In this document: piece after piece, positions 42,195 through 51,048 of the stretch
How the letters are laid out: every line of letters begins with the position of its first letter
How positions within the stretch are numbered: position 1 is the stretch's first letter
From: Streptomyces sp. PsTaAH-137
GTDB lineage: Bacteria > Actinomycetota > Actinomycetes > Streptomycetales > Streptomycetaceae
Assembly (NCBI RefSeq): GCF_003259365.1
Contig: NZ_QLLY01000018.1
Location: 1-64,000, forward strand
Reading direction: 5' to 3'
DNA: 64,000 nucleotides
Notes under the pieces: model-generated
Seen by the model: only the letters and a program-made list of their open reading frames with translations
The model's database searches: none
What the model was told of the DNA's origin: nothing
Position numbers and translations under genes: made by a program

Positions 42195-42247
42195 GGTGAA
42201 GGACCTCTTTCGCGGTGGGGTGCGCTGCGGAAGGTGGGGGGGGACGG

Positions 42248-43366
42248 TCAGACGGAGACGGGCGCGGACTCGTCCTCGCTGTCCGGGAGTTGGGACTCCA
42301 GCTCGCGCACCAGGGGCAGGACCCGACGGCCGAAGTACTCGACTTCCTCGTGGTAGTGCAGGAAGCCGAGGAGGAACAGATCGACGCCGAGCTTCTTGTA
42401 GGCGACGATCCGCTCGGCGATCTGCTCGGGGGTGCCGATGAGTCCGGTACGGAATCCGTCGTTGTACTGGACCAGGTCCTCGAAGGAGGAGTCCTGCCAC
42501 ATGCCCTTGCCGTCGGCGGCCGACCGGCCGGCCTGCTTGACCGCGTCGCCGAAGCCCTCGACGGCCTCGGTGTCGGCCTGGGCGACGATCTCGCGCAGGG
42601 TCTCGCGGGCCTCGGCCTCCGTGTCACGGGCGATGAGAAAACCGTTGAGGCCGAACTTCGGCGCCCTGCGGCCCGCTTCGGCGGCGGCCTTGCGGACGTC
42701 GTCGATCTGCTCGGTGACCCCGGCGAAGTCCTTGCCGTTGGAGAAGTACCAGTCGGAGACCCGCCCGGCCATGGCGCGGGCGGCCGTGGAGTTGCCGCCC
42801 TGGAAGATCTCCGGATGCGGACGCTCCGGCGTGTTCAGCGGCTTGGGCTTGAGGGAGAAGTCGCGCAGCCGGTAGAAGTCACCGGCGAGTTCGGTGTGGT
42901 CCTCGGTCCAGATCTGCCGGAGCGCGCGGATGAACTCCTCGGAGCGGCGGTACCGCTCGTCGTGCTCCAGCCAGGGCTCGCCCAGGGCGGTGAACTCGCC
43001 CTTGAACCAGCCGCTGACGACGTTGACCGCGAACCGGCCCTTGGAGAGATGGTCCGCGGTGGCGCCGAGTTTGGCGAGGACACCGGGGTGCCACAGGCCG
43101 GGATGCACGGCGGCGATGACCTTCAGCCGTTCGGTGGCCAGCAGCAGGGCGAGGCTGAAACTGGTCGACTCGTGCTGGAACTCGGCGCCGTAACTGGCCA
43201 TGTAGCGGACCTGGCTGAGGGCGTAGTCGAACCCGTTGTTCTCGGCGAGGACGGCGAGTTCGCGGTTGTAGTCGTATCCCCAGTCGGTGCGCTGCTCGAT
43301 TTTGCTGGTGACCAGGCCGCCACTGACATTGGGAACCCAATAGGCGAATTGGAGAGGGGCAGGCAT
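42248..43366 (-). CDS. sfnG: FMNH2-dependent dimethylsulfone monooxygenase
   Basis: A 372-residue luciferase-like monooxygenase. The N-terminus FAYWVPNVSGGLVTSKIEQRTDWGYDYNRELAVLAE is characteristic of SfnG, which converts dimethylsulfone to methanesulfinate. FAVNVVSGWFKGEFTALGEPWLEHDERYRRSEEFI and PEIFQGGNSTAARAMAGRVSDWYFSNG complete the flavin and substrate pocket. GGAG precedes the ATG at 43366. It is the first gene of the operon, so expression probably starts in the gap next to the LysR gene. Confidence 0.88.
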   Translation of the reverse strand: MPAPLQFAYWVPNVSGGLVTSKIEQRTDWGYDYNRELAVLAENNGFDYALSQVRYMASYGAEFQHESTSFSLALLLATERLKVIAAVHPGLWHPGVLAKLGATADHLSKGRFAVNVVSGWFKGEFTALGEPWLEHDERYRRSEEFIRALRQIWTEDHTELAGDFYRLRDFSLKPKPLNTPERPHPEIFQGGNSTAARAMAGRVSDWYFSNGKDFAGVTEQIDDVRKAAAEAGRRAPKFGLNGFLIARDTEAEARETLREIVAQADTEAVEGFGDAVKQAGRSAADGKGMWQDSSFEDLVQYNDGFRTGLIGTPEQIAERIVAYKKLGVDLFLLGFLHYHEEVEYFGRRVLPLVRELESQLPDSEDESAPVSV

Positions 43367-43672
43367 ACGGAACTCCTGTCGCGGAACGCTCGGAATTTCA
43401 CACACGCCGAATTCGGCAGGCCGGCACGGAAGCCGGATTCAGGCGGTGTGCGGACAGCGCGGCACCCCGTGCGTGACGGTGACGGGTGCGGGCGCCGGGA
43501 AAGCGCGGCGGATCAGAGAATCAGGCCGCGGAGCCGTACGTGCGACAGGAGGCGCTGGAGACGCGAGCGAGGTCGACGTGGCGTCGCCGCGTGAGATCCA
43601 GTCGCTTCTTCATGGACTCGATGCTGGCAGCGGTCCACGAGAACCGTCAAGGAGAACCCGACCGGTTTCGTA

Positions 43673-43695
43673 TCGTGGACCATTGAATTTCACGA
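43673..43695. promoter_or_regulatory. Dyad in the sfnG-LysR gap
   Basis: TCGTG (43673-43677) and CACGA (43691-43695), 13 bp apart. The 384-bp region 43367-43750 holds no gene; it should contain the divergent promoters of the sulfur operon and of the regulator. The dyad fits the size of a LysR-type site and lies close to the regulator start, but no consensus was available to compare. Confidence 0.35.
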
Positions 43696-43750
43696 GCCTG
43701 TGACAGGGAAACCCTTGCACGGCCCAGAAATCACCCCACATTCTGCTGGG

Positions 43751-44686
43751 ATGCGGACCGAACAACTGGAATACATCGCGGCGGTCACCCGGCTCGGTTC
43801 GCTGCGCCGGGCGGCCGACGAACTGCGTCTGTCGCAGCCCGCGTTGAGCGAGACCGTCCGGAACCTGGAACGGGAACTGGGCGTCGACCTCCTGGAGCGC
43901 AAGCGGTCCGGATCGACGATGAGCGCGCAGGGCCGGGAACTGCTACCGCACATCATGAACGTCCTGGAGGCGCTGGACCGGCTCCGGGCCGCCGCCGGTG
44001 AGCAGCACCGGATCAGCCGCATGGTCCGGGTCGGCACGGTGAACGCGGCGACCGTACCGCTGCTCGTACCGGTGGTGCGGGACTTCCGCGCCACGCATCC
44101 CGTCACCCAGGTCGAGGTGGTCGGGGCGCAGCAGACCGAGATCCAACGCGCCCTGTCCGAAGGCGGCTTCGACCTCGGTCTCGTCAACCACCTGGACGGC
44201 GACGACGTGTCCGCCGGCCTGGAGACCGCCCGGCTTCTGCGCGGCCGGCCGGTCGTCTGCGTACACCCCGGCAGCCCGCTTGCCTCCCGCCCGGCGATCA
44301 CGGCGGACGAGCTGCTCCGTGAACCTCTGGTCGCGATGCGCTCCGGTTATGTCATGCACCGTTTCGTGCACCGGCTCCTGGCGGGCCGTACCCCGGCCTT
44401 CGCGTACTCCACCGACGGCGCCGAGATGGGCAAGCTGATGGTCGCCGAGGGGCTCGGTGCCACGGTCCTGCCGGATTTCAGCGTGATCGGTGATCCCCTG
44501 GAGCGCCTCGGCCGGATCACCTACCGGCCGATCGCGGACGACTCCACACGCGTGCTGCTGATGCTCCAGCGCCGCAAGGGCGACTCGGTGCCGCAGGCGG
44601 CGCAGGATCTGTACCAGGGCTTCGTGGACCGGGCCAGGGAACTGAGCGCGGCCTCGGATACCGCCGCTTCCACCACGGGAGCATGA
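43751..44686 (+). CDS. LysR family regulator of the sulfur operon
   Basis: A 311-residue LysR regulator: MRTEQLEYIAAVTRLGSLRRAADELRLSQPALSETVRNLERELGVDLLER is the winged helix, the rest the effector domain. The start at 43751 is the normal family start; a GTG at 43700 would add 17 residues. Divergence from sfnG-ssuDE points to control of sulfonate use under sulfate limitation, with a sulfur compound as likely effector, as for CysB, Cbl or SfnR-like systems. This role is inferred. Confidence 0.86.
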   Translation: MRTEQLEYIAAVTRLGSLRRAADELRLSQPALSETVRNLERELGVDLLERKRSGSTMSAQGRELLPHIMNVLEALDRLRAAAGEQHRISRMVRVGTVNAATVPLLVPVVRDFRATHPVTQVEVVGAQQTEIQRALSEGGFDLGLVNHLDGDDVSAGLETARLLRGRPVVCVHPGSPLASRPAITADELLREPLVAMRSGYVMHRFVHRLLAGRTPAFAYSTDGAEMGKLMVAEGLGATVLPDFSVIGDPLERLGRITYRPIADDSTRVLLMLQRRKGDSVPQAAQDLYQGFVDRARELSAASDTAASTTGA

Positions 44687-44753
44687 CGTCCGGGGAGCTG
44701 AGGCACTGCCGCCGGCGGGGCCCGGCCGACGCCACATGGCGCAGGGCAGGCCG

Positions 44754-45158
44754 TCAGGCGTTGCTCCACCCGGAGGTGCTGGAGTACGAGTCGAGCAGGT
44801 CCACCACGAAGACGAGGGTCGAGCCCGCCGGGATCAGGGGGGACGGCGACTGATTGCCGTAGCCGAGACGCGGAGGAACGATGATCTCGCGTCGGCCGCC
44901 GACCTTCATCCCCTTCACTCCCCGGTCCCAGCCCTTGATGACCCGGCCACCGCCCAGGGCGAACTTGAACGGCTCCCCCCGGTCCCAGGAGGCATCGAAC
45001 TCCTTCCCGGACGCGAAGGTCACCCCGACGTAGTGAACCCTGACCACCATGCCCGACCTCACCTCGGCCCCGTCCCCGACGACGAGATCCCGGATGGTCA
45101 ATTCGCCCGGCGGGTCGCCCTCCGGAACGTCGACCACGGGCTTCGTCAGTCCACTCAT
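44754..45158 (-). CDS. FKBP-type peptidyl-prolyl isomerase
   Basis: A 134-residue cytoplasmic FKBP. LVVGDGAEVRSGMVVRVHYVGVTFASGKEFDASWDRGEPFKFALGGGRVIKGWDRGVKGMKVGGRREIIVPPRLGYGNQ is the full catalytic domain, with the FDxSW and VIxGWD motifs of the active pocket and PAGSTLVFVVDLLD as last strand. It assists proline isomerisation during folding. The ATG at 45158 has GAGGG before it, and no signal peptide is present. Confidence 0.88.
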   Translation of the reverse strand: MSGLTKPVVDVPEGDPPGELTIRDLVVGDGAEVRSGMVVRVHYVGVTFASGKEFDASWDRGEPFKFALGGGRVIKGWDRGVKGMKVGGRREIIVPPRLGYGNQSPSPLIPAGSTLVFVVDLLDSYSSTSGWSNA

Positions 45159-45332
45159 CGCACCCTCATCACTCTCCACCGACTGCCCTCCGCACGGGCA
45201 GGCCGGACCCATGGCACCCCATGCGGCAGATGGACACGCTACCGGGGGTGCCGGATCCGCTCGGAGGTCACTCGCCACCGCCATCCGAGACGTCGACACC
45301 GCGCACCTCGAAAAGGCGCTGCTCCGCTCCGG

Positions 45333-45974
45333 CTACAGATCTGCCATCCAGTGATGCCCCGGGTGTACGAGGTCGAGCAGCTCTGCCAGGGTCTCGCGCT
45401 GAGCCATGGACATGTGCGGGACGGTCGCGTCGAAGTCTGACTGATCTTTTCGGCGGGTGGACTTGGCCTTGAACAGCAGGACCAGTTCGGGCGTCAGATA
45501 AGGGATGCCGTCTTTGGTGTGGTGGATGATCTCGCTGTAGGGAAGCCGGATCCTCCTGTCACGTCGGCAGATCCAGGTGTCGCCGTCGTGCGGCTCGCGG
45601 AACACGTCGAGCAGGTAGTCGCCGGTGGCTGGATCGCGGAGCCACGTCTGATGTACGGCGGCCAGCACCTCCGGTGCGGCGTCTTCCCAGATCCTGCCAC
45701 TGCCTGCCCCGTCGAAGACGTAGCCGGGGAAGCGCTGGCGGACCTCGGGAAAGCTCGCGGCCGGAACCGCGATCTCGATGTCCCCGTGCGCGCGTGTCCG
45801 CCTGCCGCGGAAAAGGTCCAGCGCCCAGCCCGCGGCCACGCACCAGGGTGTGCCGATCCCGGCCAGCCGCTGCGCAACCTCACTCGGGGTCCAGCAAGAA
45901 GACCACCGGGCGTGGAGGGCTTCGATGTCACCGGGTGCCAGCTCGAAGCCGCCACTGGGCAGTTGCTCGCTCAC
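45333..45974 (-). CDS. Nucleotidyltransferase-fold protein, aminoglycoside adenylyltransferase-like
   Basis: A 213-residue MNT-type protein. CVAAGWALDLFRGRRTRAHGDIEIAVPAASFPEVRQRFPGYVF has the GWALD helix and the paired acids (HGDIEI) of the minimal nucleotidyltransferase site as in 2''-type aminoglycoside nucleotidyltransferases and LinB-like proteins. Later LDVFREPHDGDTWICRRDRRIRLP and YLTPELVLLFKAKSTRRKDQSDF match the same group. Whether it confers resistance or modifies something else is not known; housekeeping members are common in Streptomyces. Confidence 0.78.
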   Translation of the reverse strand: MSEQLPSGGFELAPGDIEALHARWSSCWTPSEVAQRLAGIGTPWCVAAGWALDLFRGRRTRAHGDIEIAVPAASFPEVRQRFPGYVFDGAGSGRIWEDAAPEVLAAVHQTWLRDPATGDYLLDVFREPHDGDTWICRRDRRIRLPYSEIIHHTKDGIPYLTPELVLLFKAKSTRRKDQSDFDATVPHMSMAQRETLAELLDLVHPGHHWMADL

Positions 45975-46094
45975 CGCAGGAAGCTATCGGTCTGGGTTCC
46001 GGGGACGTGGGGCGTGGGGGACCACAGCGGGCGAATGCCGATGCCCCTGACCTGCACGCGCCGATAACGTTCCGGCAGCTTGCGTTGAGCGCCG

Positions 46095-47252
46095 TCAGGC
46101 CGGCTGGGCCTGGGGTGAGGGCGGGGTGGACGGGCGTGTGCGGGTCCGTAGCCGCAGCGTCAGGGCGCCCGCGCAGCCGGCGAGAGTGCCGAAGACGATC
46201 GCCGCCGACACTCCGGCCCCCACGGACGTGTAGTAGAGCAACGGCCCGCCGGTGCTGGCCTGGTAGGAGAGGAGCGAGCTCCACAGTCCGTTCAGCACCA
46301 CGCCCAGAGTCGTGGCGGCGACGGCGCCGAGGGTGTACGCGGGAAAGGTGACATGGTCGAGCAGTGCGGGCAGGAGGCGCAGACCCCACCAGACGAGGGC
46401 GAGCAGCACCACGTCGCCGAGCCGGTACAGCACCCATCGTCCGAGGCCGGAGCCCGTCGGCATGGTCCAGGCGCCGAGCTGGATCCACTGCCGCAGCAGA
46501 TCACTCGGCTCGGACAGCCGCCCGGCGCCCGTGAATCCGGTCTGGACGTGTCCCGCCACCCGGTCGTTGGAGAGCACGACGAGGGAGAAGGCGACCACGG
46601 CGGTGCCCAGGGTGGCGGCGAGCCGGGCGATGGCCGCGTCCGGGGCGTCGGTCGAGGCGTCCGGCCTCGGCGACGCCGTCGCCCCACGCTTCAGCAGGGC
46701 CGTGAGCCCGACCGCGGCCGCGGCGGCGACCAGGGCCGCGCCCACCGGCACTTCGCGGCCCTGGGCCATCTCGCTCGCGAGCCTGGGCAGCAGCCGGAAC
46801 GAGGCGGAGCCGCCGGACGCGACCATCCAGGGCGCCGACACCGTCACGGCGAGCACCGCCGCGACGATGCCCCAGCCCCACAGCGCCGCCACGGCGACCG
46901 CCGCGCGCCCGGCGCCGTTGCCCGAAAGCCGCCGCAGCAGCGGCACCGCACCGCACGCGAAGAACAGGACGAGCGCGACGTACCGCACCCGCACGGCGGT
47001 CTCCCGCAGAGCCGCGTAGTCCGCACCCCGGCCGGGCGCGCCGGCGGGATCGGTGAACTGGCCCGACGCCACCGAGTCGGTCGACCACGGAGTCGTCCAC
47101 GCTCTCAGCCGAGCCACTTCGTCGGGCCCGAAGAACCGCGCGGCGCCCGGCAGACCGAGGGCGTGGGCACTTGCTCCCGCCCACCACAACAGCCCCGCCA
47201 GCAACAGCGCTCCGAAGATCGCCGGCACAAGCGCACGCCGATACGTCATCAT
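46095..47252 (-). CDS. Hypothetical multi-pass membrane protein
   Basis: About 385 residues with seven or more hydrophobic helices (ALVPAIFGALLLAGLLWW, VRYVALVLFFACGAVPLL, ALWGWGIVAAVLAVTV, GAALVAAAAAVGLTALL, LGTAVVAFSLVVLS, DVVLLALVWWGLRLLPALL, YTLGAVAATTLGVVL, SAAIVFGTLAGCAGAL). The start at 47252 has a G-run 8 bases before it. No recognised family; one large loop after helix 1 (residues 40-75) is probably extracytoplasmic. The C-terminal tail is Pro/Arg-rich. Confidence 0.75.
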   Translation of the reverse strand: MMTYRRALVPAIFGALLLAGLLWWAGASAHALGLPGAARFFGPDEVARLRAWTTPWSTDSVASGQFTDPAGAPGRGADYAALRETAVRVRYVALVLFFACGAVPLLRRLSGNGAGRAAVAVAALWGWGIVAAVLAVTVSAPWMVASGGSASFRLLPRLASEMAQGREVPVGAALVAAAAAVGLTALLKRGATASPRPDASTDAPDAAIARLAATLGTAVVAFSLVVLSNDRVAGHVQTGFTGAGRLSEPSDLLRQWIQLGAWTMPTGSGLGRWVLYRLGDVVLLALVWWGLRLLPALLDHVTFPAYTLGAVAATTLGVVLNGLWSSLLSYQASTGGPLLYYTSVGAGVSAAIVFGTLAGCAGALTLRLRTRTRPSTPPSPQAQPA

Positions 47253-47335
47253 CCGTCCCCCCAGTCCCCCGTCCGCCCGCACGCGCGGGCGCTCATCCGC
47301 GCGGACGGCGGATGCATGACAACGAGGTCAGATGT

Positions 47336-47356
47336 ACCAGACACGAAAGGTCTGGT
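47336..47356. promoter_or_regulatory. Dyad upstream of the membrane protein gene
   Basis: ACCAGAC, a 7-base centre, GTCTGGT, in the 276-bp gap between the membrane protein gene (start 47252) and the pirin gene (stop 47529). It lies 84 bp upstream of the membrane protein start and could be an operator or a weak hairpin. No gene is seen in the gap. Confidence 0.3.
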
Positions 47357-47528
47357 CCATGTGCGAAGGGCCGACGGGTCGTCAGGATGCCCGCCGCCTC
47401 ACACGCTGCGGGGGTCCTGCCGGTGGCGCGGGCGCTCGGGCCGACGGCGCTGGGCAATTCGGCGGAGGCGGAGCAGGGAACGGCCGGTCACCAAGATGTG
47501 TGGAGCCTTCAGCGTGCGGACAGACCGT

Positions 47529-48494
47529 TCAGCGCACTCGCCCCCGGGGCTTGAGCGGAACAGCCGGCAGCCCAGGCGCATCCAACCGTCCCCCGTCGTA
47601 CCCCTTCACCTCCCCGAACCGCGACCCGCTCATCCAGTCCTCCCGCGCCTGCGTGATCTCGTCCTGGTTGCGGCCGATGAAGTTCCACCACATCACCAAC
47701 TCCTCCTCGAACGGCTCCCCGCCCAGCAGCATCAGGCCCGCGTCCGACGCGGCCCGGACCGGGAGTTCGGTGCGGCCGCAGCCGAGGTAGAGCATCGAGC
47801 CGGGGAGGAGGGGGACGCCGTCGACGTGGGTCTCGCCCGACATCGACAGGACGGCGTACTCGAAGTCCGGCTCCAGGGGGACGCGGACGTCGGCGCCGTC
47901 GGAGAGGGACAGGTCCGCTCCGACGAGCGGGGTGTACGTCGTGCCGGGGGAGACCGAACCGTCGAGGGAGCCCAGGACGACCGTCGCGGTGAGGCCGGGG
48001 GCCGTCGCCGTCGGGAGGGACGCGTGGTGCTCGAAGTGCGGGTCCGTGTGGCGGTGGGAGTCGGGGAGGGCGACCCACAGCTGGGCGCCGTGCAGGAAGC
48101 GGGCGTGGGAGGCCGGTGACTCCTCCGAGTGGGAGATCGCGCGGCCCGACGTCATCAGGCCCAGCTCGCGGGGGCGGATCGTCTGGAGGCTGCCGGTCGA
48201 GTCGCGGTGCAACACCTCGCCCTCGTGCAGCCACGAGACGGTCTGCAGCCCCATGTGCGGATGCGGCGGGACCTGCATGCCGGGCTCGTCGGCGATGTCG
48301 TCCGGGCCGTAGTGGTCGACGAACGCCCAGGCCCCGACCATCCGGCGGCCCAGGTTCGGCAGCAGTCGGCGTACCTCGGTGGACTCGCCCAGCTTCACGT
48401 GCCGTGGGCTGAGGAGTTCGCGGACCGGTTCCGCGACGACGAAGCCGCGGCCGCCGCACACCGAGGGAACCGCCTCGCGATCAAGATTGCTCAT
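47529..48494 (-). CDS. Pirin family protein
   Basis: A 321-residue bicupin. The metal-binding pattern is in FVDHYGPDDIADEPGMQVPPHPHMGLQTVSWLHEGEVLHRDSTGS (His-x-His and later His/Glu) and the second block in ISHSEESPASHARFLHGAQLWVALPDSHRHTDPHFEHH. Pirins can act as quercetin dioxygenases or as regulators; the bacterial role is not fixed. Start at 48494. It is divergent from the osmoprotectant permease across 129 bp. Confidence 0.86.
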   Translation of the reverse strand: MSNLDREAVPSVCGGRGFVVAEPVRELLSPRHVKLGESTEVRRLLPNLGRRMVGAWAFVDHYGPDDIADEPGMQVPPHPHMGLQTVSWLHEGEVLHRDSTGSLQTIRPRELGLMTSGRAISHSEESPASHARFLHGAQLWVALPDSHRHTDPHFEHHASLPTATAPGLTATVVLGSLDGSVSPGTTYTPLVGADLSLSDGADVRVPLEPDFEYAVLSMSGETHVDGVPLLPGSMLYLGCGRTELPVRAASDAGLMLLGGEPFEEELVMWWNFIGRNQDEITQAREDWMSGSRFGEVKGYDGGRLDAPGLPAVPLKPRGRVR

Positions 48495-48623
48495 GCCCGA
48501 CAACCTAGCCCCGCTCCCGTGCCGCGTCAGTCGGGCGGCCGGAAACCGCCCCACCGGACGCCGCATGGCCCGTACGGGCCATCCCAGCGCGCCGAGTCCG
48601 GCCCGGGCCACTGGAATGGTCGA

Positions 48624-49343
48624 GTGCCCTTCGTGATCGCAGTGCCGGCGGCGACCGCGGTGTCCGATGCCCCGCCGGACGACTGTCTCGCCCGCAACGA
48701 ATGGATCTGCGGGGAGTACGTCAGCACGCGCCGCCACATCCTTGTCGACGCCGTGCTCCAGCATCTGCAGATCACCGCCGTGGCCGTGGCGATCGCGCTG
48801 GTCATCGCCGTTCCGCTGGCCGTCGTCGCCCGGCGCTGGGGCTGGGCCGCCGGGCCCGTGCTCGCCCTGACGACCGTGCTGTACACGATTCCGTCGCTGG
48901 CCATGTTCTCGCTGCTGCTGCCCGCCTACGGGCTGTCCGCGACCCTCGTCGTCGCCGGGCTCGTGCTGTACTCCCTGACGCTGCTCGTCCGGAACATCCT
49001 CGCCGGACTCCGAGCCGTCCCCGAGGAGACCCGGCAGGCCGCCCGGGGCATGGGATACGGCCCCGTCCGGATGCTGCTCACCGTCGAACTGCCGCTCGCG
49101 CTGCCCGCCGCCCTGGCCGGTCTGCGCATCGCCACCGTGTCGGCCGTGTCCCTGGTGACCGTCGGCGCCATCGTCGGCTACGGCGGGCTCGGGAACCTCA
49201 TCTACTCCGGGATGAACACGTACTTCAAGGCGCAGGTGCTGACCGCGTCCGTGCTGTGCGTCGTCATCGCCGTCGTCGCCGATCTGCTGCTGCTCTGGAT
49301 CGGACGGCTGCTCACCCCCTGGACGAGGGCGGGATCCGCGTGA
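48624..49343 (+). CDS. Osmoprotectant ABC transporter permease (OpuCB/OpuBB type)
   Basis: A 239-residue permease with five or six helices. TTVLYTIPSLAMFSLLLPAYGLSATLVVAGLVLYSLTLLVRNILAGLRAVPEETRQAARGMGYGPVRMLLTVELPLALPAALAGLRIATVSAVSLVTVGAIVGYGGLG carries the EAA loop contacting the ATPase. This is the family that imports glycine betaine, carnitine or choline. GTG start at 48624 chosen because it begins the exported N-terminus; in-frame GTG at 48633 is an alternative. The stop overlaps the next start (GTGA). Confidence 0.85.
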   Translation: MPFVIAVPAATAVSDAPPDDCLARNEWICGEYVSTRRHILVDAVLQHLQITAVAVAIALVIAVPLAVVARRWGWAAGPVLALTTVLYTIPSLAMFSLLLPAYGLSATLVVAGLVLYSLTLLVRNILAGLRAVPEETRQAARGMGYGPVRMLLTVELPLALPAALAGLRIATVSAVSLVTVGAIVGYGGLGNLIYSGMNTYFKAQVLTASVLCVVIAVVADLLLLWIGRLLTPWTRAGSA

Positions 49344-50014
49344 AGACCCTCACCGACGCCTGGAACTGGCTCGCCGACCCGTCCCACTGGTCGGGCGACG
49401 ACGGCATCTGGCACCGGCTACAGCAACATCTGCTGCTCACCCTGGTGTGTCTGGTCGTGAGCTGTCTCATCGCGCTGCCCGTCGCGCTCGTCCTCGGGCA
49501 CCTCGGGAAGGGCGGGGCGCTCGCCGTCAACATCTCCAACGTGGGGCGGGCCGTGCCCACGTTTGCCGTCCTCGTCCTGCTCCTACTCACTCCGCTCGGC
49601 CGGTACGGAGAGGGCCCGACCGTCGTCGCCCTGGTCCTGTTCGCCGTACCGCCGCTGCTCACCAACGCGTACGTGGGCATGCGCGGCGTGGACCGCGGCG
49701 TCGTACGGGCCGCCCGGGGCATGGGCATGACCGGGCCGCAGATGCTGTGGAAGGTGGAGGTGCCCCTCGCCCTCCCGATGATCATGAACGGGGTGCGGAT
49801 CGCCGCCGTGCAGCTCGTCGCCACCGCGACCATCGCCGCCCTCGCGGGCGGCGGCGGGCTCGGGCGGATCATCACCGCCGGGTTCAACCTCGCCAGCACC
49901 CCGCAGGTGGTGGCGGGCGCGGTGCTCGTCGCCGGGTTCGCGCTGATCGTCGAGGGGCTGTTCGAGGTCGCCGAACGGCTCGCTCCGGCCTGGACGCGGG
50001 GGAGGGTCGGATGA
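49340..50014 (+). CDS. Osmoprotectant ABC transporter permease (OpuCD/OpuBD type)
   Basis: A 224-residue second permease, paralogous to the first. WHRLQQHLLLTLVCLVVSCLIALPVALVLGHLGKGGALAVNISNVGRAVPTFAVLVLLLLTPLG precedes an EAA loop (RGVDRGVVRAARGMGMTGPQMLWKVEVPLALPMIMNGVRI). Starts with GTG inside the previous stop and ends inside the ATG of the binding protein gene, so all three are coupled. Confidence 0.85.
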   Translation: MKTLTDAWNWLADPSHWSGDDGIWHRLQQHLLLTLVCLVVSCLIALPVALVLGHLGKGGALAVNISNVGRAVPTFAVLVLLLLTPLGRYGEGPTVVALVLFAVPPLLTNAYVGMRGVDRGVVRAARGMGMTGPQMLWKVEVPLALPMIMNGVRIAAVQLVATATIAALAGGGGLGRIITAGFNLASTPQVVAGAVLVAGFALIVEGLFEVAERLAPAWTRGRVG

Positions 50015-50958
50015 GGCGGCCGCGGTGGTGCGTCGCGCTGGTGGTGGGGGTGGCGCTGCTCGCCGGGTGCGGCGGCGGGCCCTCCCTGGAGAGCCAGGGG
50101 GAGGTGACCGCGCCGCCGGGGGACAGCAGCCATCTCGTGATCGGGTCGGCCGGGTTCACCGAGAGCGACCTGCTGGCCAACATGTACTCCCTGCTGCTGA
50201 AGAACGCCGGGTACGGGACGGAGATCCTGTCCGTCGCCAACCGAGAGCTCTACGAACCCGCTCTCGAATCGGGGCAGATCGACGTCGTCCCGGAGTACGC
50301 CGCGACCTTCGCCGACTGGCTCAACGCCAAGACCAACGGCGCCGACGCGAAGCCCGTCGGCTCGCCCGACCTCGACGCCACGATGAAAGCCCTGCGCACC
50401 CTCGCCGCGCCCCGCGGCCTCATGGTCCTCGACCCGGGCCGGGCCGTCGACCAGAACGCCTTCGCCGTCACCGCCGCGTACGCGAAGGAGCACGACCTCA
50501 AGACGCTCAGCGACCTGGGCGCCTCCGGACTCAAGGTGCGGCTCGCCGCCGGTGACGAGTGCGTGCAACGCCCGTACTGCGAACCGGGGCTGAAGAGCGT
50601 CTACGGCATCGACATCACCGGCATCGACCCCAAGGGCGTCGGCACCACCCAGTCCAAGCAGGCCGTGCAGAACGGACAGGACCAGATGGTGCTGACCACC
50701 AGCACCGACGCCACGCTCACCGACTTCGGGCTCGTCCTCCTCAAGGACGACAGGCACCTCCAGAACGCCGACTACATCGTTCCCGTCGTCAACCGGTCCC
50801 GGGCGGGCAGCGACAAGGTCGCCAAGGCGCTCGGCGCCCTCAACTCCGTGCTCACGACGGACGACCTGGCCTCCCTCAACCAGCAGGTCGACAGCTGGCG
50901 GCGACTGCCCGAAGACGTCGCGCGCACCTATCTGGAAGACAAGAGACTGTTGAAGTAA
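50011..50958 (+). CDS. Osmoprotectant ABC transporter substrate-binding lipoprotein (OpuCC type)
   Basis: A 315-residue lipoprotein: hydrophobic signal and lipobox LAGC with Cys20. The type-F binding domain is recognisable from HLVIGSAGFTESDLLANMYSLLLKNAGYGTEILSVANRELYEPALESGQIDVVPEYAATFADWLN and the second lobe DAVNQNAFAV-like and LVLLKDDRHLQNADYIVPVVN segments. It captures betaine-like compounds outside the membrane. Overlaps the preceding stop (ATGA). Confidence 0.87.
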   Translation: MRRPRWCVALVVGVALLAGCGGGPSLESQGEVTAPPGDSSHLVIGSAGFTESDLLANMYSLLLKNAGYGTEILSVANRELYEPALESGQIDVVPEYAATFADWLNAKTNGADAKPVGSPDLDATMKALRTLAAPRGLMVLDPGRAVDQNAFAVTAAYAKEHDLKTLSDLGASGLKVRLAAGDECVQRPYCEPGLKSVYGIDITGIDPKGVGTTQSKQAVQNGQDQMVLTTSTDATLTDFGLVLLKDDRHLQNADYIVPVVNRSRAGSDKVAKALGALNSVLTTDDLASLNQQVDSWRRLPEDVARTYLEDKRLLK

Positions 50959-51048
50959 ACCGGTATCAGGCGGGTGTGCGGTGGCCGGATCGGGGCATGC
51001 GGAACGGCCACCCGCCCCTCCTCGAGCACCGGAAAACGGGGGACACCG

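Noticed and set aside
47332..47790. Plus-strand frame of 152 codons opposite the pirin gene end
   Set aside because: No ribosome binding site or recognisable motif; mostly antisense to pirin.
50980..51012. GGTGGCCG...CGGCCACC inverted repeat after the osmoprotectant binding protein gene
   Set aside because: The 17-base loop and 8-bp arms make a poor terminator, so it does not prove separation from the FAD oxidoreductase gene.
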